DNA from: Bacteroidota bacterium
GTDB taxonomy: Bacteria > Bacteroidota > Bacteroidia > Bacteroidales > Prolixibacteraceae
Length of the DNA: 12,970 nt
Assembly: GCA_023488865.1 (NCBI GenBank)
Contig: JAMDDG010000325.1
Coordinates: 1-12,970 of the forward strand
Direction of reading: 5' to 3'
The position numbers were made by a program, and so were the translations under genes. Positions 5,978 through 11,901 of this stretch are shown in pieces (position 1 is the first letter of the stretch; every line of letters begins with the position of its first letter). The notes under the pieces were generated by a model. It ran no database searches. It saw nothing but the letters and a program-made list of their open reading frames with translations, and had not been told where the DNA came from.

Positions 5978-7879
5978 ATGAGTGATCAAATCAAACACGA
6001 GTGTGGAATTGCCCTGATCAGACTTCGTAAGCCATTAGAATACTATCGTTTAAAATACGGAACCTGGCAATACGGGGTCAACAAGCTTTACCTGCTGATG
6101 GAAAAACAGCACAACCGGGGCCAGGATGGCGCCGGGGCTGTAGGGGTAAAAATCAATATGTCGCCCGGACAAGAGTACATTTTTCGCCATCGCTCCATCG
6201 ACCCGAATCCCATACGGGATGTTTTTGCCAAAATCTTTAAAGAGTTTAATTACGCCCAGGAGCATTTTCCGCAAGCAGTTCAGGATCCTGCCTGGGCAAA
6301 AGAGAACCTTCCTTTTGCGGGAGAAGTTTACTTGGGTCACCTTAGATATGGAACGTACGGCCGAAACAGCGTCGATTCGACCCATCCGGTGATGCGCCAA
6401 AACAACTGGCGCTCGCGCAACCTGGTCCTGGCCGGTAATTTCAACCTCACCAACGTGGATGAGTTGTTCAACCTCCTGGTTGGATTGGGACAGTTCCCAA
6501 AAGGGTTCAACGATACCGTTACGATCCTGGAAAAAGTGGGCCACTTCCTCGACGAAGAGAATGAGTTGCTTTTCAGACAATATAAAAATGAAGGCTACGC
6601 CAATGCCGAGATCTCCCCGTTGATCGAGAAAAATATCGATATCCGCAAAGTGCTGGAAAGGGCAAGCCGCGATTGGGATGGCGGTTATACCATCGGTGGG
6701 ATCATTGGTCATGGCGATGCATTTGTGGCCCGCGACCCCTGGGGAATCCGTCCGGCTTATTATTATGCCGATGAAGAGATCGTCGTGGTTGCATCGGAAA
6801 GGCCTGTTATCCAAACAGTGATGAATGTGGGCTGGAGCAGTGTGTCTGAGATTAAGCCCGGCCACGCCCTGATTGTAAAGATGGATGGATCATACAAAGA
6901 AGAGTTGGTACGTGTGCCGCAGAAAAGGAGCTCCTGTTCGTTTGAACGGATCTATTTCTCGCGCGGATCGGACCGGGAAATTTACAAAGAGCGCAAAATG
7001 TTGGGTTATCTGCTTGCACCCACCATCCTCAAGGCCATCGACAACGATCTTAAGAATACCGTCTTTTCGTTTATACCCAATACCGCAGAAACAGCCTTTT
7101 TGGGAATGATGGAGGGCATTCGCGCCAATCTGCTGAATTGGAAGAAGGAGAAGATCCATGCCCTGGGTGCAAACATGACGGAAGATGAGATTGCCGAGAT
7201 CATTTCCATCCAGCCAAGAATGGAGAAGGTTGCCATCAAAGACGTGAAGATGCGCACATTTATCGCTGACGACATCAGTCGCGACGACCTCGTCGGTCAT
7301 GTTTACGATGTCACTTACGGGGTAGTCGAAAACCACAAAGACACCCTCGTGGTAATTGATGATTCAATCGTAAGGGGAACAACGCTCAAGCAGAGTATCC
7401 TAAAAAGCCTCGACCGGCTTAAACCAAAGAAAATCATCATTATATCATCTGCCCCACAGATCAGGTACCCCGATTGCTATGGCATCGATATGGCCATTCT
7501 GGGCAAGTTCGTTGCCTTCGAAGCTGCCATTGCCTTGCTGAAAGAACGGGGCAAGGCAAATGTGATTGACGAAGTTTACCGCAAATGCAAAGAACAGCAG
7601 CGCCTGCCCAAAGAAGAGATGGTCAACTATGTGAAGGAGATTTACCGGCCATTTAGCGATGAAGAGATTTCAGCTAAAATTGCTCAATTACTCAAACCGG
7701 CAGATTGCCGTTCGGAGGTTGAGATCGTCTACCAGACAGTTGATAACTTGCACGTTGCCTGTCCGAACGACCTTGGTGACTGGTATTTTACAGGCGACTA
7801 TCCGACACCGGGTGGCAACAAGGTGGTAAATACCTCCTTTATCAACTACATTGAAGGGATTAGCGGACGTGCTTATTGA
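5978..7879 (+). CDS. purF: Amidophosphoribosyltransferase family protein (long PurF form)
   Basis: 633-aa class II (Ntn) glutamine amidotransferase joined to a phosphoribosyltransferase. The PurF reaction is PRPP plus glutamine to phosphoribosylamine, the first step of de novo purine synthesis. Visible motifs are: nucleophile Cys9 in HECGIA; glutamine-site NRGQDGAGAVG; GHLRYGTYG; AGNFNLTN; CSFERIYFSRGSD, the domain junction typical of PurF; and the PRPP loop VVIDDSIVRGTT at about 457-468. The protein is well over 100 residues longer than usual PurF (about 470-510), with extra sequence between amidotransferase motifs (about 160-215) and a longer C-terminus. Eight residues precede the Cys, so a free N-terminal nucleophile requires removal of a short propeptide, as in Bacillus subtilis PurF. 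It may be a second, long paralogue of the kind I recall in Bacteroidota rather than the housekeeping enzyme. Its stop overlaps the convergent glsB stop. Confidence 0.85.
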   Translation: MSDQIKHECGIALIRLRKPLEYYRLKYGTWQYGVNKLYLLMEKQHNRGQDGAGAVGVKINMSPGQEYIFRHRSIDPNPIRDVFAKIFKEFNYAQEHFPQAVQDPAWAKENLPFAGEVYLGHLRYGTYGRNSVDSTHPVMRQNNWRSRNLVLAGNFNLTNVDELFNLLVGLGQFPKGFNDTVTILEKVGHFLDEENELLFRQYKNEGYANAEISPLIEKNIDIRKVLERASRDWDGGYTIGGIIGHGDAFVARDPWGIRPAYYYADEEIVVVASERPVIQTVMNVGWSSVSEIKPGHALIVKMDGSYKEELVRVPQKRSSCSFERIYFSRGSDREIYKERKMLGYLLAPTILKAIDNDLKNTVFSFIPNTAETAFLGMMEGIRANLLNWKKEKIHALGANMTEDEIAEIISIQPRMEKVAIKDVKMRTFIADDISRDDLVGHVYDVTYGVVENHKDTLVVIDDSIVRGTTLKQSILKSLDRLKPKKIIIISSAPQIRYPDCYGIDMAILGKFVAFEAAIALLKERGKANVIDEVYRKCKEQQRLPKEEMVNYVKEIYRPFSDEEISAKIAQLLKPADCRSEVEIVYQTVDNLHVACPNDLGDWYFTGDYPTPGGNKVVNTSFINYIEGISGRAY

Positions 7880-8844
7880 AAGCGCATCTTTGGATTGTTC
7901 TGTTTTTCAACCAACTCCTCGAGGTAAGAGGATACATGCCGGTCGATCTTGATGTCATAAATATCCTCAATGCTTATCAGTATCCCGGTCTCTTCCACAT
8001 CGCCAAATTCGTCGCTGATGGCCGTTCCGAAAGTACGCATATTGGGTGTCAGGTTCATGTAGGCGTTGATCAGCGGAGGAATATTTTCGCCTAACATCCT
8101 GACTTCATGGGAGAGGATTCTGTAAGCTTCATCATAATCTTTCCCCTCAAAAAGTATTTTTAGTTTTTCCTGATCTGCATTATAAGTCATGGGTTTTTTA
8201 GGCCACACCAGTTGATCGGGGTCGGAGAAAAATTTGCTGAAAAAATAGAGGATCAAATTGCGGGCCTCCTGGTTGTAGTGGGTATACATGGTTACTTTCC
8301 CGAAAAAATATTTGACTTCCGGGTAGTCAATCATCAGGGCGCCCAGCCCGTCCCACAGGTTATCGAGGGCAAACAGCGCTTTTGAACCGGCTTTGGTCGA
8401 TTGGTATTCGGGCTGAACAAAAGAGCGGCCCAGTTCAATGACCGAAGGCAGGTAACCGGAAACAAATTCGTCGGAGAAATTGAAAAGGTGAGCCGTTGCC
8501 AGCGGGACCTCTCCACGGGCATCCTTCTCCAGTCCGCTGCAATGAATGTAGCGGTATCCACCCAGAATCTCCTTGTTGGCAGGATCCCAAACAATCAATT
8601 GTTTGTAGGGATTTTTTTCGGAAACATCGTATTGGTCAATATCCATCTCTTCTCCGATACCTCCTCCTGCCGATCTGAAGGTCAGCTCCCTGAGCCGGCC
8701 TATCTCACGCATGAGGTTGGGTGAATCAACGGAGGTAAGGATATATATCTCGTTTTCAGCCTTATTGGTCTTTCTTTGAAATTTCTCCGGAGTAAGTTCT
8801 GCCTCCAGTAACTCCCTGGCAACGGGAGGAATGATCTCCTTCAT
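7873..8844 (-). CDS. glsB: GNAT-type N-acyltransferase, GlsB/OlsB-like (hemolysin-annotated family)
   Basis: 323 aa from the ATG at 8842-8844 (MKEIIPPVARELLEAELTPEKF). A start at 8859 is possible but leaves almost no leader; the frame open to 8901 crosses the promoter. The family is Acetyltransf_5, which transfers an acyl group from acyl-ACP to the amino group of an amino acid. Visible parts are: IYILTSVDSPNLMREIGRLRELTFRSAGGG; the acyl-donor strand KEILGGYRYIHC; and the motif VIELGRSFVQPEYQ, equivalent to the E.GR..V.P.YR signature. In Bacteroides this enzyme (GlsB) makes N-acyl-glycine, the first step to glycine lipids. The upstream same-strand gene is a PlsC-type O-acyltransferase, which fits GlsA. 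Ornithine could be the substrate instead; the sequence does not decide. A TAnnTTTG promoter with a -33 TTTG lies immediately upstream. Confidence 0.82.
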   Translation of the reverse strand: MKEIIPPVARELLEAELTPEKFQRKTNKAENEIYILTSVDSPNLMREIGRLRELTFRSAGGGIGEEMDIDQYDVSEKNPYKQLIVWDPANKEILGGYRYIHCSGLEKDARGEVPLATAHLFNFSDEFVSGYLPSVIELGRSFVQPEYQSTKAGSKALFALDNLWDGLGALMIDYPEVKYFFGKVTMYTHYNQEARNLILYFFSKFFSDPDQLVWPKKPMTYNADQEKLKILFEGKDYDEAYRILSHEVRMLGENIPPLINAYMNLTPNMRTFGTAISDEFGDVEETGILISIEDIYDIKIDRHVSSYLEELVEKQNNPKMRFQ

Positions 8845-8869
8845 TGTAAAACACTTCATTAGTTTGGGG

Positions 8870-8902
8870 CAAAAATAATAATAAATCCTCAGAGGATACA
8901 AA
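8870..8902 (-). promoter_or_regulatory. glsB promoter with palindrome in the spacer
   Basis: On the minus strand, TTTG (8902-8899) and TATTTTTG (8877-8870) are separated by 21 bases, an almost ideal Bacteroidota -33/-7 pair. The spacer contains a perfect 13-bp palindrome ATCCTC-A-GAGGAT (8885-8897). Transcription would start near 8863, about 20 bases before the preferred ATG. A palindrome between promoter elements is a natural operator position, so a repressor may act here. Confidence 0.6.
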
Positions 8903-9132
8903 TTTAACCCGGTCTTACCACAGATTAAACGAATTACACAGATTAACCCTTCGACCCTTCGGCAAGCTCAGGGACCGCAGGCCCGGTGAGCAATATTCGG
9001 GAGTTGCACTCCCCCTCTCCAAGTCGCCCCTTCTCACTTCTGATTTTCTCAGCGCTCATTCTTCTCTGTCCTCCCCCTCATCCAAGTCCTCCCTCTCGCC
9101 CTTCGTCCCCTTCATCCCAGTCGTCCCCTTCT
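8903..9132. repeat. Repeat- and pyrimidine-rich spacer between glsA and glsB
   Basis: No gene is seen. CACAGATTAA occurs twice with an 18-base period (8919-8928 and 8937-8946). CCCTTCGA/CCCTTCGG is a tandem 8-mer at 8947-8962. It leads into CCCTTCGGCAAGCTCAGGG (8955-8973), a word I recall as common in intergenic repeats of environmental bacteria. From about 9009 to 9132 the plus strand is strongly C/T-rich, with recurring GTCCCCTTC and TCCAAGTC words, so the glsA transcript would carry a purine-rich 3' tail. An open plus-strand frame here (8986-9525) is a shadow of glsA and of low-complexity DNA. Confidence 0.6.
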
Positions 9133-9939
9133 TCACTTCCCGGGAAGCCCATACACCACCTTTTTCACCTCCTCTGCCCACTCCGCCGGCGTTTTGGTGT
9201 GGTCGAAAGTTTGCCAGGGGATCGGTTGGCCAAAAGTGATAGTATAGCTTTTGCCCCGTTGTTTGAACAGCTCGTCGGGGAGCAGCAACATCTCCAGGCC
9301 AAATTTTATGCCAATAAACTTCCTGAAATTGGAGAACCAGTAGAAGAAGGAGGTGTTATGGCCACTCATAAAAACGGGAATGACATCCCTCTGGTGTTCG
9401 ACCGCCTTCTGGACAAAGTGTTTGTGCCATTCGAGGTCGGAAATGACGCCCCGCTTTTTCCGGGAGGCCAGTCCGGCCGGGAAAATCAGGATTTGTTGAT
9501 TGGATTCGTAAGCCGCATTGATTAAATTGATGGAATTCCGCTGACTTCCGTGCTTGTTGATGGGGATAAACAACTCTTTGAGCTGGGGGATTTTTGTCAG
9601 CTCATCCCTTACTAAGAAAAGCGAGGGCCCAAGAAATTTAGTTACCCCGTTGATGAGGATCAATCCGTCAAAGCCGCCCAGCGGGTGGTTGGAAGCAAAG
9701 ATGTACCTTCCCGTTTTTGGCAAATTCTCAGTACCCTGAAAGTCAAAATTCACATCGAAGTGGTTTAAACAGGCGGTAACGAATTCAATGCCCATCTTGT
9801 CTCCGTAGAGAAAAATAATCTCGTTGACTTCACGGATGTGCAGAAGCCTGTTCAACCAGCCATACACGAATCCGGGAATCCGATTTGCCAGCCGGCTGTT
9901 CTTTTCTGCGATCAAATCTTTTAGGACGATTGGGTTCAT
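9133..9939 (-). CDS. glsA: PlsC-type O-acyltransferase, GlsA/OlsA-like
   Basis: 268 aa from the ATG at 9937-9939 (MNPIVLKDLIAEKN). A frame open to 9987 adds 16 unrelated residues. Lysophospholipid acyltransferase fold: motif I is ASNHPLGGFDGL with His85 and Asp91; FIPINKHGSQRNS (about 124-136) fits motif II; and LIFPAGLASRKKRG (151-164) fits motif III. The His-Asp spacing is five residues rather than the classical four of HX4D, as I recall for the hemolysin-associated subfamily. The likely reaction is O-acylation of an N-acyl amino acid or acyloxyacyl precursor made by the neighbouring GlsB-like enzyme, at the inner membrane. A general 1-acylglycerol-3-phosphate acyltransferase is the alternative. 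It has no clear long transmembrane segment. It is transcribed divergently from mraZ, with DnaA-box-like sequences in between. Confidence 0.82.
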   Translation of the reverse strand: MNPIVLKDLIAEKNSRLANRIPGFVYGWLNRLLHIREVNEIIFLYGDKMGIEFVTACLNHFDVNFDFQGTENLPKTGRYIFASNHPLGGFDGLILINGVTKFLGPSLFLVRDELTKIPQLKELFIPINKHGSQRNSINLINAAYESNQQILIFPAGLASRKKRGVISDLEWHKHFVQKAVEHQRDVIPVFMSGHNTSFFYWFSNFRKFIGIKFGLEMLLLPDELFKQRGKSYTITFGQPIPWQTFDHTKTPAEWAEEVKKVVYGLPGK

Positions 9940-9979
9940 AGAAATAAAAAAGTGAAAAGAGAAAAGTAAAGTTACCCCA

Positions 9980-10090
9980 TTATCCACATTGTATCTTACT
10001 GATCTTCAAAAACTACACAAAGCATTATTAACAAGTTATCAACAAAAATCAATTCCGGTCCGATTAAAATTGTTAACAACCTGTTGAGAA
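9980..10090. promoter_or_regulatory. Cluster of DnaA-box-like 9-mers upstream of mraZ
   Basis: TTATCCACA at 9980-9988 is a perfect match to the DnaA box TTATNCACA. TTATTAACA (10025-10033) and TTATCAACA (10036-10044) each differ from it by one base and are spaced 11 bases apart in the same orientation. TGTTGAGAA (10082-10090) is a weaker inverted copy with two changes. The stretch between is AT-rich. It may be a DnaA-controlled region, a DnaA titration site or part of a replication origin; dnaA itself is not in the window. Confidence 0.4.
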
Positions 10091-10095
10091 ATAGT

Positions 10096-10135
10096 TTAGT
10101 GTAATAAAGTGTCACATGTTGTCACGAAGTGTAAT
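10096..10135 (+). promoter_or_regulatory. Probable MraZ operator: four 10-bp repeats
   Basis: Read in tens, the units are TTAGTGTAAT, AAAGTGTCAC, ATGTTGTCAC and GAAGTGTAAT, with GTGT (TTGT in the third) at 10099, 10109, 10119 and 10129. MraZ proteins bind direct repeats with a 10-bp period (TGGG-type in enterobacteria, AAAGTG-type in mollicutes, as recalled), and these units resemble the latter. The array overlaps the presumed -33 element, which suits autoregulation of the cluster. Confidence 0.6.
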
Positions 10136-10149
10136 AATTTATACCTTTA
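10119..10149 (+). promoter_or_regulatory. Promoter of the mraZ/dcw operon
   Basis: TTG (10119-10121) and TACCTTTA (10142-10149) are 20 bases apart, matching the Bacteroidota -33/-7 layout with the last base of TAnnTTTG changed to A. Transcription would begin near 10155, leaving about 20 leader bases before the mraZ ATG. That leader also holds a start-stop mini frame ATG AGT TAA at 10161-10169. Confidence 0.5.
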
Positions 10150-10175
10150 CATTTAATCCAATGAGTTAAGTAAAG

Positions 10176-10637
10176 ATGATCTCGTTTTCGAACAAATACA
10201 GTGCAACCGTTGACGGTAAAGGGCGTATCGTTCTTCCCGCTCCATTTAAAAAGGAGATGGGCGATGCGCTTGAGCCCCTGTTTGTCGTCGAAAAAGACGT
10301 TTACGACGCCTGTTTGAACCTTTATCCTTACGCTACCTGGCAGACAAAGGTAGAAAGATTGAGAAAACGTTTGAACATGGATGACCCTGTTCACAGTAAA
10401 ATGTTGTCGAGGTATTACGAGGAAATCGTGACGGTAACGATGGCCGAAAATGGCCGCTTGAACATCCCTGACGATATGCTTCAATATGCCGGCATCACCA
10501 AAGAGGCAATTTTTACCGGACAGGGATTGCGAATGAGGCTGTGGGAACCTTCCCGGCACCAGGCATCACGCCTTAGCGATGAAGAATACACCAGGTTGTA
10601 CAAAGAGATACTTGGTGGACCGATGGAAAATTTTTAA
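10176..10637 (+). CDS. mraZ: Division/cell-wall cluster transcriptional regulator MraZ
   Basis: 153 aa, typical MraZ length. Two AbrB-like swapped-hairpin DNA-binding repeats are visible. The first is at residues 6-50, with signature DGKGRIVLP (13-21). The second is at about 87-125, with ENGRLNIP (91-98). MraZ forms a ring-shaped oligomer, binds tandem 10-bp repeats at its own promoter and controls the dcw genes. Such repeats are visible 40-80 bases upstream of the start. The ATG at 10176 gives the standard MISFSNKYSATVD start. It is the first gene of the cluster, 18 bases before rsmH. The C-terminal half keeps the usual MLQYAGI segment. Confidence 0.97.
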   Translation: MISFSNKYSATVDGKGRIVLPAPFKKEMGDALEPLFVVEKDVYDACLNLYPYATWQTKVERLRKRLNMDDPVHSKMLSRYYEEIVTVTMAENGRLNIPDDMLQYAGITKEAIFTGQGLRMRLWEPSRHQASRLSDEEYTRLYKEILGGPMENF

Positions 10638-10655
10638 CAACATAACATTCGTCGC

Positions 10656-11558
10656 ATGAGCGAGTATCACATACCGGTATTGCTGGAAGAGAGCATTAAC
10701 GGACTCAACCTGCAACCCAACGGCATCTATGTAGATGCTACTTACGGGGGAGGGGGACATTCGCTCCGCATCCTGGAAAGGTTACAGGGAGGAAAATTAG
10801 TGGCTTTCGACCAGGATGAAGATGCCCTCCAAAACCTGATCGACGATGAACGGCTGATCTTTGTCAACCACAATTTCAAATACCTCAAAAATTTCCTTCG
10901 TTACTACGGTTTCGAAAAAGTAGACGGGATCCTGGCCGACCTGGGCGTCTCCTCACACGATTTCGACCAGCCCGACCGGGGTTTCTCTTTCCGTTTCGAC
11001 GGACAGTTAGATATGCGCATGAACCAGTCGGCCGAAATGGATGCCGTTAAGGTGATCAACGAATACGAGGTAACCCGGCTGGGCACGATGTTCAGGGAAT
11101 ATGGAGAGATCCAAAACTGGCGGAATCTGTCTCAAACCATCGAACAGGCCAGGGCAGTGCAAAAGATTGTCACAGTTACCCAGTTTTTAGAGGCGATCGC
11201 ACGGTGTGTGCCGGCTAAAATCGAGAAAAAATACCTCGCCCAGGTGTTTCAGGCGCTGCGCATTGAGGTCAACGGCGAGATGGAGGCCCTGGAGGCTTTC
11301 CTGGTAAGTACCCTGGAGGTGCTCAAACCGGGTGGCAGGCTGGTGGTTATCTCTTACCATTCGCTCGAAGACCGGATGGTCAAGAATTTTATGCGGTCGG
11401 GACGGATTGACGGAAAAACCGAACAGGATTTTTATGGGCATTATCACCTGCCGATAGAAGTGATCACCCGGAAAGTGATCGTACCTGACGAGAAAGAGAC
11501 CGGACTAAACCCGAGGGCCAGAAGTGCGAAGTTGAGAATTGCGCAAAAAACGGGATGA
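10656..11558 (+). CDS. rsmH: 16S rRNA (cytosine-1402-N4) methyltransferase RsmH
   Basis: 300 aa, matching the family. The enzyme uses S-adenosylmethionine to methylate N4 of C1402 in the ribosomal P site. Motifs are: EYHIPVLLEES at the start; SAM-binding DATYGGGGHS (27-36); DQDEDAL (52-58); DLGVSSHDFD (95-104); RGFSFRFDGQLDMRM (108-122); the helical insert domain; FQALRIEVNGE; GGRLVVISYHSLEDRMVK; and the C-terminal NPRARSAKLR (285-294), where most relatives have NPRSRSAKLR. The start fits the usual N-terminus. The stop overlaps the ftsL start as ATGA, indicating coupled translation in the dcw operon. Confidence 0.97.
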   Translation: MSEYHIPVLLEESINGLNLQPNGIYVDATYGGGGHSLRILERLQGGKLVAFDQDEDALQNLIDDERLIFVNHNFKYLKNFLRYYGFEKVDGILADLGVSSHDFDQPDRGFSFRFDGQLDMRMNQSAEMDAVKVINEYEVTRLGTMFREYGEIQNWRNLSQTIEQARAVQKIVTVTQFLEAIARCVPAKIEKKYLAQVFQALRIEVNGEMEALEAFLVSTLEVLKPGGRLVVISYHSLEDRMVKNFMRSGRIDGKTEQDFYGHYHLPIEVITRKVIVPDEKETGLNPRARSAKLRIAQKTG

Positions 11559-11899
11559 TGGAAGAAACAAAGAAAAAAGAGAGGTTTACCTTGGGGGAGC
11601 TGCTGAATGGCCGGTTCTTCGAAAGTGAATTGTTTATCAGGAATAAACTTTTGCTTTTTGTTATTTTTTTAATGCTGTTAGCCAACATAGCGGTCCGGTA
11701 CAAAACGGCAAAAGTCCTGCGTGAAGTTGACAGCCTGGGAAAGGATGTGAAAGAGTTGAGGGCGCACTCGATTTCTGTGTCAGCCGATATCATTAAGTTG
11801 ACGCGGCCCTCGGAGATTCTCGACCGGATCAAAAAAAGCAACCTGGGATTAGAGCGTTCCAAAGAGCCGCCCAGAAGAATTTATGTTGACAAAGAATAG
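11555..11899 (+). CDS. ftsL: FtsL-like cell division protein
   Basis: 114-aa bitopic membrane protein: charged cytoplasmic N-terminus (1-30), one transmembrane helix at about 31-49 (KLLLFVIFLMLLANIAVRY), then a periplasmic heptad-like helix (about 52-85) with SLGKDVKELRAHSISVSADI. The small size, position between rsmH and ftsI, and topology identify FtsL of the Bacteroidota type, although sequence identity within FtsL is always low. FtsL forms a coiled coil with DivIC/FtsB and helps activate FtsWI at the septum. Two consecutive ATG codons (11555 and 11558) could start it. The first overlaps the rsmH stop; the second starts on the last base of that stop. Confidence 0.88.
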   Translation: MMEETKKKERFTLGELLNGRFFESELFIRNKLLLFVIFLMLLANIAVRYKTAKVLREVDSLGKDVKELRAHSISVSADIIKLTRPSEILDRIKKSNLGLERSKEPPRRIYVDKE

Positions 11900-11901
11900 T
11901 G

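Noticed and set aside
8986..9525. 179-codon plus-strand frame with Pro/Ser-rich start
   Set aside because: The Pro/Ser part comes from the pyrimidine tract and the rest is antisense to glsA.
10145..10175. CTTTAC/GTAAAG inverted repeat just before mraZ as a start-hiding hairpin
   Set aside because: The left arm lies within or at the end of the -7 element, so it would mostly not be in the transcript.
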